Below are positions 11,607 through 20,415 of a DNA stretch of 64,000 nucleotides, piece after piece; position 1 is the stretch's first letter, and the number at the start of each line of letters is the position of its first letter. The translations under genes were made by a program, and so were the position numbers. Location of the stretch: assembly GCF_000173775.1 (NCBI RefSeq), contig NZ_ACCD01000003.1, positions 1-64,000 on the forward strand, read 5' to 3'. Source of the DNA: Yersinia rohdei ATCC 43380. GTDB lineage: Bacteria > Pseudomonadota > Gammaproteobacteria > Enterobacterales > Enterobacteriaceae. Under the pieces are notes generated by a model that was given only the letters and a program-made list of their open reading frames with translations, searched no databases and was not told the origin of the DNA.

Positions 11607-11715
11607 GTATTTTTCAGAATCTTGTATCTGGACATTTTCGGCAACGGATGCCTAAGCGGCGGCGGTGCTTTCTGGTAATCTTTAGCGTGATTCTCAACTT
11701 CTAATGGGGAAAAAA

Positions 11716-12060
11716 ATGCGGATTAAAGTGTTACTTGGTCTTTCAGCAGCGCTGTTGCTGGCAGGTTGTAGCTCCACTAACCAATTGAGTGCGGCGGGCG
11801 AGCAAGTGAAGTTCTCCGACACCAAACCGGGTAGTGAATGTCAGTTAGTTGGTCAGGTGACGGGCACTCAGAGTAATTGGTTATCTGGCGGCGGCGGTGA
11901 AAGCAGCTCTATGCGCGGTGCAGCAAATGACCTGCGCAATAAAGCAGGGGCGATGGGCGGCAATGTTATCTATGGTGCAACCAGCCCGAGCGAAACCTTC
12001 TTATCAAGCTTTGCGCCGCTCGACAGCAAAATGATCGGTGAAGTTTACAAGTGCCCTTAA
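11716..12060 (+). CDS. yjeI: DUF4156 lipoprotein YjeI
   Basis: A small predicted lipoprotein of unknown function (114 residues). A lipobox LLAG-C18 follows a short hydrophobic signal. The mature part has NWLSGGGGE and MRGAANDLRNKAGAMGGNVI, as in E. coli YjeI. The ATG at 11716 is preferred over the one at 11704 because GGGGA lies 6 nt before it and homologues start here. It is a single gene between groESL and the convergent epmB. Confidence 0.92.
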   Translation: MRIKVLLGLSAALLLAGCSSTNQLSAAGEQVKFSDTKPGSECQLVGQVTGTQSNWLSGGGGESSSMRGAANDLRNKAGAMGGNVIYGATSPSETFLSSFAPLDSKMIGEVYKCP

Positions 12061-12085
12061 TATTTCTAGCACGCATGTAAATTGC

Positions 12086-12115
12086 CCAGGGGATGCACAG
12101 CATTCCCTGGGGTTG
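12086..12115 (+). terminator. hairpin after yjeI
   Basis: CCCAGGG and CCCTGGG pair across a loop of about 12 nt, 26 bp after the yjeI stop. There is no strong T run, so termination is only probable. Confidence 0.45.
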
Positions 12116-12132
12116 ATAACCCAGCGATATTT

Positions 12133-12210
12133 TCAGTTCCGAGTCAGTCGAGGTGACGGCACTAATGGGTGCTCCGGCCCCTTACCAGGCTACGACCCAT
12201 TTGGCACATT
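12133..12210 (-). repeat. copy A of a dispersed ~75-bp repeat (not ERIC)
   Basis: On the minus strand this reads GTGCCAAATGGGTCGTAGCC, then GGTAAGGGGCCGGAGC, and ends CGACTGACTCGGAACTGA. The same blocks in the same order occur at 54809-54876. The copies differ mainly by 6 extra bases in the middle of this one. It lies between the convergent yjeI and epmB. No protein is encoded. It may be a REP-like element or a small RNA. Confidence 0.6.
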
Positions 12211-12236
12211 AATATCTAAGTGGCTTATTCTTTCTA

Positions 12237-13268
12237 TTACTCGCCTTGCATCAGTCGCAGATCCAGCGGTGTTTTGCTAGGTTGCCCGCCAATTTCTCGC
12301 GCCAGCCGCGGGACTAAATAACCTGATACCCGGCTCAGTAAGCCTTTCATTAATTGCCGAGCTTCATCATCGTCAACCATAAAGTGGGCTGCGCCTTGTA
12401 CTTTATCCAATACATGGATGTAATAAGGCAAAATTCCGGCATCAAATAAGGCATTACTTAATGTTGCCAAAACCTCAGCATCATCATTGACTCCCCGCAA
12501 CAACACACTTTGGTTTAACAGTGTCACACCCGCCCGTTTCAGCTGTGCCATACTGTCTCGTAAGTCTTGGTCGATTTCATTGGCGTGGTTTATATGTGTC
12601 ACCATCAGCACCTGTAATCGTGACTCACTCAACCGCTGACACAGTGCTGCGGTAATGCGCGCAGGAATCACTACCGGCAACCGGGTATGGATACGTAACC
12701 GTTTGATATGAGGAATACTTTCTAGCTCATCTAATAACCAGCTGAGTTCGTTATCCTTTGCCATTAACGGGTCACCACCCGAGAATATAATCTCGTCCAG
12801 CTCAGGATGCTGACGGATATAATCCAGTGCTTGATGCCAATTGGCTTTGTTGCCCTGGTTATCCTGATAAGGGAAATGACGGCGGAAACAATAGCGACAA
12901 TTGACCGCACAGCCGCCTTTGACCAGCAATAAGGCGCGATTGCGGTATTTGTGCAGCAGGCCGGGGACGACACTGCGCTGTTCATCAAGTGGATCGTTGG
13001 TAAAACCGGGGGCCGTGATAAACTCTTCGCGAGCGGTGAGCACCTGAAGCAATAACGGATCGGATGGATTCCCCGGTTGCATACGCGCAACAAATGCACG
13101 CGGCACTCTTAAGGGAAATAAACGACGCGCTGCGGTGCCTTGTTGCAGGTCAGGGTGTTCATTTAAGAACAAAATTCTTAGCAATTCGTCCGGATCTGTA
13201 ATTACATCGGCGAGTTGTTGCAACCAATCTTCTCTAATTGGCATGTTTCGGGTTACAATACTTGCCAT
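12237..13268 (-). CDS. epmB: EF-P-(R)-beta-lysine-forming enzyme EpmB (lysine 2,3-aminomutase)
   Basis: EpmB converts (S)-alpha-lysine to (R)-beta-lysine, which EpmA then attaches to Lys34 of elongation factor P. The 343-residue protein has the radical-SAM cluster motif C120-AVN-C124-RY-C127, an SAM-binding FSGGDPL segment, and a C-terminal region with the family [12 protein letters not shown]. It is divergent from efp with only 35 bp between the start codons. The two genes therefore share a very compact promoter region. Confidence 0.96.
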   Translation of the reverse strand: MASIVTRNMPIREDWLQQLADVITDPDELLRILFLNEHPDLQQGTAARRLFPLRVPRAFVARMQPGNPSDPLLLQVLTAREEFITAPGFTNDPLDEQRSVVPGLLHKYRNRALLLVKGGCAVNCRYCFRRHFPYQDNQGNKANWHQALDYIRQHPELDEIIFSGGDPLMAKDNELSWLLDELESIPHIKRLRIHTRLPVVIPARITAALCQRLSESRLQVLMVTHINHANEIDQDLRDSMAQLKRAGVTLLNQSVLLRGVNDDAEVLATLSNALFDAGILPYYIHVLDKVQGAAHFMVDDDEARQLMKGLLSRVSGYLVPRLAREIGGQPSKTPLDLRLMQGE

Positions 13269-13303
13269 TTTTTAGGCTTACTACCAGTTTCTTGAGGACC
13301 ATA

Positions 13304-13870
13304 ATGGCCAGTTATTATAGCAACGATTTTCGTCCCGGTCTTAAAATCATGTTCGAGGGCGAGCCTTATGCAGTTGAGTCCAGCGAATTCGTAAAACCAG
13401 GCAAAGGCCAGGCTTTTGCTCGCGTTAAGATGCGTCGCCTGTTGACCGGCGGCCGTGTTGAAAAGACCTTCAAATCAACCGATTCTCTGGAAGGCGCAGA
13501 CGTTAACGATCTGAACCTGACTTACCTGTATAACGACGGTGAGTTCTGGCACTTCATGAATAACGAGACTTACGAACAGCTGCAAGCCGATGCAAAAGCC
13601 ATTGGTGAAAACGGCAAATGGTTGATTGACCAGGCTGAATGTATCGTAACTCTGTGGAACGGCCAGCCGATTTCTGTTTCCCCACCAAACTTTGTTGAGC
13701 TTGAAATCACTGACACAGATCCAGGCCTGAAAGGTGATACTGCCGGTACCGGTGGTAAGCCTGCAACTCTGAGCACTGGCGCCGTGGTCAAAGTGCCATT
13801 ATTCGTACAGGTTGGCGAAGTAATCAAAGTTGATACCCGCTCTGGCGAATATGTTTCTCGCGTGAAGTAA
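13304..13870 (+). CDS. efp: elongation factor P
   Basis: EF-P enters the ribosomal E site and rescues stalling at polyproline stretches. The 188 residues form the usual three beta-barrel domains. The modified lysine lies in [13 protein letters not shown] at K34. The ATG at 13304 follows GAGGACC and gives the exact family length. Both enzymes needed for its beta-lysylation are in this window (epmB adjacent, epmA at 19.3 kb). Confidence 0.98.
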   Translation: MASYYSNDFRPGLKIMFEGEPYAVESSEFVKPGKGQAFARVKMRRLLTGGRVEKTFKSTDSLEGADVNDLNLTYLYNDGEFWHFMNNETYEQLQADAKAIGENGKWLIDQAECIVTLWNGQPISVSPPNFVELEITDTDPGLKGDTAGTGGKPATLSTGAVVKVPLFVQVGEVIKVDTRSGEYVSRVK

Positions 13871-13902
13871 GTTGCAGTAAATAAGTTACGCTGAGAATAA
13901 AA

Positions 13903-13927
13903 GAAAACCGCTTAATTGGCGGTTTTC
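13903..13927 (+). terminator. efp terminator
   Basis: GAAAACCGC and GCGGTTTTC make a perfect 9-bp stem with a 7-nt loop, 32 bp after the efp stop. The T-rich part is within the stem. Confidence 0.8.
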
Positions 13928-14040
13928 TGCTATCTGGGTTTTGTCTGATGTTGGTATTTCAAGTCGGAAAAAGTGCAATTTTGTTTTTTTGACTATCCTT
14001 ATAAGGCGGACATACCCACGCACTATAAGGAGTTTTTATA

Positions 14041-14172
14041 ATGTTGAAGAAAAGCATCGCAGTCATTTTCTCATTATTAGTTATCATTTCATTGAGCGCT
14101 TGCAATACCACCAAAGGTGTCGGTAAAGATGTTCAAAGCGCCGGTAGCGCTATTGAGCGCAGCGCAGAATAA
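14041..14172 (+). CDS. ecnB: entericidin-type lipoprotein
   Basis: A 43-residue small lipoprotein of the entericidin A/B family. A hydrophobic signal ends in lipobox LSA-C21 and is followed by the family pattern NTTKGVGKDVQSAG. E. coli has an ecnA-ecnB antidote/toxin pair here; I see only one gene. EcnA and EcnB cannot be told apart with certainty at this length. An AAGGAG ribosome site precedes the ATG and a terminator follows closely, so it is a single-gene unit. Confidence 0.85.
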   Translation: MLKKSIAVIFSLLVIISLSACNTTKGVGKDVQSAGSAIERSAE

Positions 14173-14191
14173 CCCTCTGTTTGTATTGCTA

Positions 14192-14221
14192 TCGGCGGCA
14201 TTGGCCGCCGGATTTGTTTTT
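14192..14221 (+). terminator. terminator after the entericidin gene
   Basis: GGCGGC and GCCGCC pair over an ATTG loop, followed by GGATTTGTTTTT. Confidence 0.85.
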
Positions 14222-14281
14222 AGCGACTCATGATATTGATGCTGAGTATCTGGCGTGCTAACGTACCATTCTTATCTGTCT

Positions 14282-14341
14282 GCTGCCTGGGACGACCCAG
14301 CACGCATCTGTTATCTCGGGGACGACCCCGCCTAAGCGAGG
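14282..14341 (+). promoter_or_regulatory. guanidine-II (mini-ykkC) riboswitch
   Basis: Two small hairpins with identical ACGA tetraloops stand in tandem: CTGGG-ACGA-CCCAG (14287-14300) and CGGGG-ACGA-CCCCG (14317-14330). They are separated by 16 nt. This is the defining layout of the mini-ykkC class, whose ACGR loops pair and bind guanidinium. The ribosome site GAGGTGG begins 8 nt after the second hairpin, directly ahead of the sugE ATG, so control is probably at translation initiation. Confidence 0.9.
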
Positions 14342-14349
14342 TGGTTACC

Positions 14350-14664
14350 ATGGCTTGGATTATTCTGGTTATTGCAGGTTTATTAGAAGTTATTTGGGCC
14401 ATTGGTCTAAAGTATTCCCATGGTTTTACGCGACTGACACCCAGCATTGTGACGTTGGTTGCGATGGCCGCCAGTGTCTTTCTCTTGGCCTATGCCATGA
14501 AAACCTTACCGGCGGGCACGGCTTATGCTGTCTGGACGGGGATTGGAGCGGTGGGGACGGCTATCCTGGGAATCATGTTACTTGGGGAATCGGCCAGTAT
14601 GGCGCGAGTTTTTAGTTTAGGGCTGATTTTGGCAGGAATTATCGGACTTAAATTGGCGTCATAA
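14350..14664 (+). CDS. sugE: SMR-family guanidinium exporter
   Basis: SugE (Gdx) exports guanidinium in exchange for protons across the inner membrane. It belongs to the small multidrug resistance family. Its 104 residues form four helices, with the essential glutamate in the first ([16 protein letters not shown]). The start at 14350 gives the family length and follows a riboswitch-controlled ribosome site. An open frame extends upstream through the riboswitch but is not expected to be translated. The guanidine-II element upstream supports a guanidinium export role over the older quaternary ammonium annotation. Confidence 0.95.
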   Translation: MAWIILVIAGLLEVIWAIGLKYSHGFTRLTPSIVTLVAMAASVFLLAYAMKTLPAGTAYAVWTGIGAVGTAILGIMLLGESASMARVFSLGLILAGIIGLKLAS

Positions 14665-14686
14665 ATTATTAGTATCATAGATTATA

Positions 14687-14710
14687 GGGGCTCACTTCTT
14701 CGTGGGCCCC
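14687..14710. terminator. bidirectional terminator between sugE and blc
   Basis: GGGGCTCAC and GTGGGCCCC pair over a 6-nt loop between the two convergent genes. There is one mismatch in the stem and no long T run on either side. Confidence 0.6.
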
Positions 14711-14729
14711 AAACTAAACTATTCTAAAA

Positions 14730-15272
14730 TCATTGACCTAACCCTATTTCTCCCTGCTTCACCCAGATCAATTCATCCACCGGGAAACCATAATTTTTCG
14801 CGACTGCAACCAGCCGATCCTTGGTTTGGCTATCAATTGTCGGTGTGCGGGATAGGATCCACAAATATTCCCGATTAGGGCCAGCAATTAAGGCATGCTG
14901 ATAGTCATCGTCTAAATCAATAACGTTATACCCGCCATAGAAAGGCCCGAAGAATGAGACTTTCAGTGAAGCTTGTTGTGGTGAACCAATAAAATAGGCT
15001 TTCCCAACACTTTCCTGCCATTGTTGTTTCTTCGAGTTATAACCTCGGTTAATGACTTTTACACCGCCATCATCACGAAGTTGGTAATTAGCCGAGACAT
15101 TATCCAGCCCACGTTCGAAAGAATGATCCAGCCGGGCAATTTCGTACCAAGTGCCAAGATAGCGGGGTAGTTGGAAGTTATCGACGACTTTCACGTCTTT
15201 TGGCGGCGTAATACTACAGGCGACAGAGAGCAGGGTCGCTGCTAATACAGATAATTTTGACCACAGGCGCAT
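14730..15272 (-). CDS. blc: outer membrane lipoprotein Blc (bacterial lipocalin)
   Basis: Blc is an outer-membrane-anchored lipocalin thought to carry lysophospholipids or fatty acids in cell-envelope maintenance. A signal peptide ends at lipobox LSVA-C19. The lipocalin G-x-W motif follows in YLGTWYEIARLDHSFERG. The second conserved block is IAGPNREYLWILSRTP. The length of 180 residues is usual. In E. coli the next gene is ampC; here frdD follows directly and no ampC sequence remains. Confidence 0.95.
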   Translation of the reverse strand: MRLWSKLSVLAATLLSVACSITPPKDVKVVDNFQLPRYLGTWYEIARLDHSFERGLDNVSANYQLRDDGGVKVINRGYNSKKQQWQESVGKAYFIGSPQQASLKVSFFGPFYGGYNVIDLDDDYQHALIAGPNREYLWILSRTPTIDSQTKDRLVAVAKNYGFPVDELIWVKQGEIGLGQ

Positions 15273-15383
15273 CAGTATTCCTCAGTATTTCAATTAGTCA
15301 TCTTTAATTGAGAATAACTATCATTCATGCAGGAAGCAAATGGATGAATCTGAATTATTGGCCGGATTGTATTGGTGAGTGAA

Positions 15384-15415
15384 TAAAAAACGGCCCGCCA
15401 GAAGCACGGGCCGTA
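15384..15415 (-). terminator. frdABCD terminator
   Basis: Minus-strand CGGCCCG pairs with CGGGCCG over a 9-nt loop and ends in TTTTTT, 17 bp after the frdD stop. Confidence 0.88.
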
Positions 15416-15431
15416 GATAAGGCATGGGTAA

Positions 15432-15788
15432 TTACAGTGTCAGAACACCGATAATCGTGACCACACTCAGAATGGCAGCCAAACCATAGAATACCCATTT
15501 CCCTGCTGGAACATGGATTTTCAAATCATGCATTGCGTGGTGAATACGATGTAAACCGCACCATAATGGCAGAATAATCATCAGCAACAGGAATACCCGG
15601 CCAATGAAGCTCTGACAGAACGCTAATACGCGCTCATAACTCAATGCATCACCTGGGAAAGCACCCAGCGGCAGCAAAATAGCGACCAGCAGAATAACAG
15701 CAGGTGAAATAATGGCACTCCACATGCCGCCCGCACCAAACAGACCCCAGAAGATAGGTTCATCGGAGCGTTTAGGGACTTGATTCAT
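15432..15788 (-). CDS. frdD: fumarate reductase membrane anchor subunit D
   Basis: This is one of two membrane anchors that hold FrdAB to the inner membrane and bind menaquinol. The 118 residues have three transmembrane helices and the conserved block [19 protein letters not shown]. The ATG at 15788 is chosen over 15818 because GGAGGAG precedes it and the length then matches E. coli FrdD. It is the last gene of the operon. Confidence 0.95.
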   Translation of the reverse strand: MNQVPKRSDEPIFWGLFGAGGMWSAIISPAVILLVAILLPLGAFPGDALSYERVLAFCQSFIGRVFLLLMIILPLWCGLHRIHHAMHDLKIHVPAGKWVFYGLAAILSVVTIIGVLTL

Positions 15789-15804
15789 CTTGTTCTCCTC
15801 CGGG

Positions 15805-16197
15805 TTAGAGTAAGGCAACGGCCAGAATAATCGCGGTAGCCACGACAGTCACAACCCACAGCGCCTTGATAATCGGCTCTGGCCCCATTTTTTCACTATT
15901 CACGATAACAATGGCGGCCTTTGGTGCCAGTTCAAACCAGGTTTTGGTGTGCAACACAGCGGCCAATAACGTAATAATGTTAATCAATAACACCAGCGGG
16001 TTTTGCAGGAATCCAACAAAACTTTCCCAGCCGGCTGGGCCACTTTTTAGTGAAAATACCCCGTAGATCAGCAAGATACTGAACCACACAGCAGGGACGG
16101 ATGTCCCTTCACGCAACATATAAAAGCGATAGAAACCGAGCTGTTGCCACCAGTTCGGGGCCATGGTACGGACGTAAGCTTTACGTTTAGTAGTCAT
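15805..16197 (-). CDS. frdC: fumarate reductase membrane anchor subunit C
   Basis: This 130-residue integral membrane subunit has three helices. Conserved family features include the N-terminal [13 protein letters not shown] and the quinone-site region [12 protein letters not shown]. It sits 16 bp after frdB and 16 bp before frdD, consistent with coupled translation of the four-subunit complex. Confidence 0.96.
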   Translation of the reverse strand: MTTKRKAYVRTMAPNWWQQLGFYRFYMLREGTSVPAVWFSILLIYGVFSLKSGPAGWESFVGFLQNPLVLLINIITLLAAVLHTKTWFELAPKAAIVIVNSEKMGPEPIIKALWVVTVVATAIILAVALL

Positions 16198-16213
16198 TAC
16201 TGTTTCCCCTCCC

Positions 16214-16948
16214 TTATTGTGGTTTCAGCATGGCGATCATGAAGTCTTTTGCACTCTCAACCTTGCCTTGCTGGATAGCAGCAGCGGGGTCAACATGCTT
16301 CGGACAAACTTCAGAACAGTAGCCGACAAAAGTACAACTCCAGACGCCATTTTTTCCGTTAAGTTGAGGCATACGCTCTTTCTTACCGTGGTCGCGAGTG
16401 TCCAGATTGTAGCGGTGAGCCAGAGTGATGGCTGCGGGGCCAATGAACTCAGGATTGAGGCCAAACTGTGGACAAGCGGCATAGCACAGACCGCAGTTAA
16501 TACAGCCGGAGAATTGATGGTATTTCGCCATCTGAGCCGGAGTTTGCTTAGTCGGGCCGTCTTTTGCCTTGCGCTCATTACCAATAATGTAAGGTTTTAT
16601 GGCTTCCAGACTCTCAATAAAGTGAGTCATATCAACCACTAAGTCGCGTTCGATGGGGAAGTTACCTAGCGCTTCGACCTTCATGCCAGCGGTATATTCG
16701 CGCAGGAAAGTCTTACAAGCGAGCTTCGGTACCTTGTTAACCATCATGCCACATGAGCCGCAAATTGCCATCCGGCAAGACCAACGATAAGACAAGTCGG
16801 GTGCCAGGTTGTCTTTGATATAACCCAGTGCATCAAGCAGAGAGGTTTGCTCATCGTAAGGCACTTCAAACATCTCGAAGTGAGGTTCGCTATCACTTTC
16901 TGGGTTATAGCGCATGACTTCCATTTTCAGGACTTTCATATCAGTCAT
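16214..16948 (-). CDS. frdB: fumarate reductase iron-sulfur subunit
   Basis: FrdB passes electrons from menaquinol to the flavin subunit through three clusters. The 244 residues show the [2Fe-2S] ligands in [10 protein letters not shown]. The [4Fe-4S] and [3Fe-4S] ligands are in [15 protein letters not shown] and [17 protein letters not shown]. Length and sequence match E. coli FrdB throughout. Its start overlaps the frdA stop region by 8 bp, indicating translational coupling. Confidence 0.98.
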   Translation of the reverse strand: MTDMKVLKMEVMRYNPESDSEPHFEMFEVPYDEQTSLLDALGYIKDNLAPDLSYRWSCRMAICGSCGMMVNKVPKLACKTFLREYTAGMKVEALGNFPIERDLVVDMTHFIESLEAIKPYIIGNERKAKDGPTKQTPAQMAKYHQFSGCINCGLCYAACPQFGLNPEFIGPAAITLAHRYNLDTRDHGKKERMPQLNGKNGVWSCTFVGYCSEVCPKHVDPAAAIQQGKVESAKDFMIAMLKPQ

Positions 16949-18764
16949 TCGCCTGCTCCTTATCCTTTAAATCTTTCGCATCTTTTGCATCTTTCGCATC
17001 TTGTGCGGTGGCTTCACCACCATAAACACGTTTTGCCGGTGCCAGCTTGGTAATTTTCACGTCGCTGTATTCAAGACGAGGTGCGCCACCTGGCGTATGG
17101 AAGGCCAGAGTGTGTTTCAGGAAATTAACATCATCGCGCTCGGTGCAGCCTTCATCCAGACGTTGATGCGCACCACGGGATTCTCTGCGGTTCAGTGCAG
17201 AATGTGCCATACATTCTGCCACATCCAAACCATAGCCTAATTCGATGGTGTACAGCAGGTCAGTATTAAAGACACTGGAGGTATCAGTGATTTTCACACG
17301 TTTGAAGCGCTCTTTCAGTTCAGCCAGTTTATCCACGGTTTTCTGCATCAGTTCCGGTGTACGGTAAATACCGCAACCTTCTTCCATTGACAGGCCCATC
17401 TCATCGCGGATTTTAGACCAGTTTTCAGTCCCTTCCTGCTTCATCAGGTTACTCAGACGGGTTTCTACATCACGGGTCTGGGCATCCAGCACACTGCCAT
17501 TGGCAGGATTGCTTTCCATCGCCCGCAAAGCCGCTTGTTCGCCAGCCACACGGCCAAAGACCACCAGTTCAGCCAGTGAGTTGGAACCTAAGCGGTTGGC
17601 ACCATGCAAGCCAACTGAGGAGCATTCGCCGACGGCAAACAGCCCTTTGATTCGGGTTTCACACTGTTGGTTAGTTTCGATGCCGCCCATGGTGTAATGC
17701 GCGGTTGGGCGCACTGGGATTGGCTCTTTAACCGGGTCAACGCCCACATAGGCTTTTGCCAATTCACAGATAAATGGCAGGCGCTCAAGCAGTTTTTTCT
17801 CACCCAGATGGCGTAAGTCCAGATAAACCACATCACCACGAGGGGTGGCGATAGTGCGACCTGCGCGCCATTCATGCCAGAAAGCTTGTGAAACTTTGTC
17901 GCGCGGGCCTAATTCCATGTATTTGTTTTTTGGCTCGCCGAGCGGAGTTTCAGGCCCCATGCCGTAATCTTGCAAGTAGCGGTAGCCATCTTTATTGACC
18001 AGAATACCGCCTTCACCACGGCAACCTTCGGTCATCAGGATACCTGAACCAGGTAAGCCGGTCGGGTGATATTGCACAAATTCCATATCCCGCAGCGGAA
18101 CGCCGTGGTGGAATGCCATCCCCATACCATCACCGGTAACAATACCGCCGTTAGTGTTATAACGATAAACTCGGCCAGCACCGCCAGTGGCCATAACCAC
18201 GGCATTAGCCCGAATTTGTACTCGGGTGCCTTCCATCATATTCATGGCGACAACACCACGAACTTGACCATCATCGACCAGAATATCTAGAACGAAATGC
18301 TCATCAAATCTTTGAATTTGTGGGTATTTTAAAGAAGTTTGGAACAAAGTATGTAACATGTGGAAGCCGGTTTTATCGGCGGCAAACCACGTGCGTTCAA
18401 TTTTCATTCCACCGAAGCGGCGAACGTTGACAGAGCCATCGGGTTTACGGCTCCAGGGGCAGCCCCAAATCTCCAACTGAGCCATTTCTTCCGGGCAGCT
18501 ATGGACAAAATGATCAACAACATCTTGTTCGCATAGCCAGTCACCACCGGCTACAGTATCGTGGAAATGATAATCAAAGGAATCGTGGTCTTGTGTGACA
18601 GCTGCTGATCCCCCTTCGGCAGCCACGGTATGGCTACGCATCGGGTAGACTTTCGAGATCAGAGCAATCTTCAGCTGAGGGTTGGCTTCCGCTGCGGCTA
18701 TTGCTGCACGTAAACCAGCGCCCCCGGCCCCAATAATGGCAAGATCGGCGTTAAAGGTTTGCAC
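16941..18764 (-). CDS. frdA: fumarate reductase flavoprotein subunit
   Basis: FrdA reduces fumarate to succinate in anaerobic respiration, using covalently bound FAD. It has the dinucleotide-binding [17 protein letters not shown], the flavin-linking His in [10 protein letters not shown], the substrate-binding HPTGLPGSG and [11 protein letters not shown]. The GTG at 18764 is preferred ([10 protein letters not shown]) because GGAG lies about 7 nt upstream and homologues begin there, giving 607 residues. An in-frame extension to 18815 exists. The C-terminus carries tandem Lys-Asp-Ala triplets from a 9-bp DNA repeat. The promoter lies about 240 bp upstream, with an ERIC-like element between. Confidence 0.97.
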   Translation of the reverse strand: MQTFNADLAIIGAGGAGLRAAIAAAEANPQLKIALISKVYPMRSHTVAAEGGSAAVTQDHDSFDYHFHDTVAGGDWLCEQDVVDHFVHSCPEEMAQLEIWGCPWSRKPDGSVNVRRFGGMKIERTWFAADKTGFHMLHTLFQTSLKYPQIQRFDEHFVLDILVDDGQVRGVVAMNMMEGTRVQIRANAVVMATGGAGRVYRYNTNGGIVTGDGMGMAFHHGVPLRDMEFVQYHPTGLPGSGILMTEGCRGEGGILVNKDGYRYLQDYGMGPETPLGEPKNKYMELGPRDKVSQAFWHEWRAGRTIATPRGDVVYLDLRHLGEKKLLERLPFICELAKAYVGVDPVKEPIPVRPTAHYTMGGIETNQQCETRIKGLFAVGECSSVGLHGANRLGSNSLAELVVFGRVAGEQAALRAMESNPANGSVLDAQTRDVETRLSNLMKQEGTENWSKIRDEMGLSMEEGCGIYRTPELMQKTVDKLAELKERFKRVKITDTSSVFNTDLLYTIELGYGLDVAECMAHSALNRRESRGAHQRLDEGCTERDDVNFLKHTLAFHTPGGAPRLEYSDVKITKLAPAKRVYGGEATAQDAKDAKDAKDLKDKEQAND

Positions 18765-18794
18765 TGCGCTTCTCCATTGTTCAAGTAAAAATCT

Positions 18795-18896
18795 TATATC
18801 CTGGGTTCTTGACACTACAGCGGTGCTAGCAATTCTTACTCACCGGAATGAGTTTGTTTACTGCCTTGCTATTGTGCCAATAACGTTGGCTATATA
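18795..18896. repeat. ERIC element, short form, in the frdA leader
   Basis: About 100 bp bounded by TATATC and GGCTATA. The ACAGCGGTGCTAGCAA arm and the CTTGCTATTGTGCCAA arm of ERIC surround a shortened core, TTACTCACCGGAATGAG. It looks like an ERIC that lost its centre. It starts 31 bp upstream of the frdA GTG and would be transcribed in the frd leader. Confidence 0.65.
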
Positions 18897-19010
18897 AAGT
18901 GAATCCTTATTCTTAATATATTTTTTGAAATTATTATTGGACTAACTTATTAGCCTCTAATGAGAGTAATTCTATTAAGAATAGCTATTTATTACTTTCT
19001 ATACGGAATA

Positions 19011-19052
19011 ATTATACCTAATGCTAATGGGTAGAAATTTGATGTGATCGAT
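19011..19052 (-). promoter_or_regulatory. frdA promoter with FNR-type site
   Basis: On the minus strand ATCGATCACATCAA (19039-19052) keeps the perfect FNR half ATCAA and, from memory, resembles the FNR site of E. coli frdA. A perfect TATAAT (19011-19016) follows. A start near 19004 would place the FNR site at about -41.5, the class II activation position. The surrounding gap 18765-19250 also contains the short ERIC and the epmA upstream region. Confidence 0.6.
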
Positions 19053-19250
19053 TGTTTTGTTTTATTTGAACCGTCTCTAGGGCATTACTAGCAAAAACGT
19101 GATCCCAAACAGGATCTACTGAGAATTGGTGTTTTTTACAGAGTGAAATGCTGAATTTGAGGGGGGAATCTGGCGGATAAGTCACAGATTTGTCTGCGGG
19201 AGGAGATCCGAGTAGACTGCATCCCCTGTTTGATTTCGGAGTTAACCATC

Positions 19251-20228
19251 ATGAGCGACACGGCAAGCTGGCAGCCGAGTGCACCTATCGCCAATTTGTT
19301 GAAGCGCGCAGCAATAATGGCAGAGATCCGGCGTTTTTTTGCCGATCGTGGCGTATTAGAAGTTGAAACGCCCACCATGAGCCAAGCGACAGTGACGGAC
19401 ATTCATTTAGTTCCCTTCCAAACCCGGTTTGTTGGCCCGGGCGCTGCCGATGGTTTGACGCTGTACATGATGACCAGCCCGGAATATCACATGAAGCGCC
19501 TGTTGGCGGCAGGCAGTGGCTCTATCTATCAATTGGGGCGCAGTTTCCGCAATGAAGAAGCCGGTCGTCATCACAATCCTGAATTTACCATGCTGGAATG
19601 GTATCGCCCACATTATGATATGTATCGCTTAATGAATGAGGTTGATGACCTGCTACAGCAAATTCTGGACTGCAACAGTGCTGAAACCTTGTCTTATCAG
19701 CAGGCGTTCTTACGCCATTTAGATATCGACCCCTTGTCAGCGGATAAAGCGCAATTGCGTGAAGCGGCGGCAAAACTGGATCTAAGCAATATTGCAGAGA
19801 CCGAAGAAGATCGCGATACGCTACTGCAATTGCTGTTCACCGTTGGGGTTGAGCCCCACATTGGCCGCGATAAACCGGCTTTTGTGTATCATTTCCCGGC
19901 ATCTCAAGCTTCTCTGGCGGTGATCAGTTCTGAAGACCACCGGGTGGCAGAACGTTTTGAGGTTTACTTCAAAGGCCTTGAGCTGGCGAATGGCTTCCAT
20001 GAACTCACTGACGGTGACGAACAACTGCAACGTTTTGAGCAAGATAATCGTGTCCGTGCCAAACGCGGTTTGCCACAAAACCCCATTGATATGAATTTGA
20101 TTGCCGCCTTGAAACAGGGCTTGCCAGATTGTTCTGGTGTGGCGTTAGGCGTTGATCGCCTGGTGATGTTGGCTTTGGGGGCGGAGAGACTGAGTGAGGT
20201 TATTGCGTTCCCGGTTAATATTGCGTAG
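19251..20228 (+). CDS. epmA: EF-P (R)-beta-lysine ligase EpmA
   Basis: EpmA (PoxA/GenX) is a lysyl-tRNA-synthetase paralogue that attaches beta-lysine to K34 of EF-P. Its 325 residues correspond to the catalytic core of class II synthetases without the anticodon-binding domain. Motif 2 is seen in [20 protein letters not shown] and motif 3 in [15 protein letters not shown]. The ATG at 19251 gives the same start and length as E. coli EpmA. It is divergent from frdA and is followed by an ERIC element rather than by yjeM as in E. coli. Confidence 0.96.
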   Translation: MSDTASWQPSAPIANLLKRAAIMAEIRRFFADRGVLEVETPTMSQATVTDIHLVPFQTRFVGPGAADGLTLYMMTSPEYHMKRLLAAGSGSIYQLGRSFRNEEAGRHHNPEFTMLEWYRPHYDMYRLMNEVDDLLQQILDCNSAETLSYQQAFLRHLDIDPLSADKAQLREAAAKLDLSNIAETEEDRDTLLQLLFTVGVEPHIGRDKPAFVYHFPASQASLAVISSEDHRVAERFEVYFKGLELANGFHELTDGDEQLQRFEQDNRVRAKRGLPQNPIDMNLIAALKQGLPDCSGVALGVDRLVMLALGAERLSEVIAFPVNIA

Positions 20229-20233
20229 CTAAT

Positions 20234-20355
20234 TACCCTGTGCCCTTGACGCCGCAGCGGTGTTGGCGGTACTCACTCACCCGAATCACTTAACTTTGTT
20301 AGTTCATCGGGATGAGTTTGTTAGCCGCCTTGCTGCAATGCCAATGCTTTGGATA
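20234..20355. repeat. ERIC element between epmA and mscM
   Basis: A nearly full copy of about 122 bp, running from TACCCTGTGCCCTTGACGCC to CAATGCTTTGGATA. The inverted core is CTCACCCGAATCACTT...TCATCGGGATGAG. It lies between the two convergent genes. Confidence 0.85.
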
Positions 20356-20415
20356 ATGCGCGGTGTTCTGACGCCATAGCCAACACACCTGCAGCTTGAA
20401 AGATGATATTGCTGC

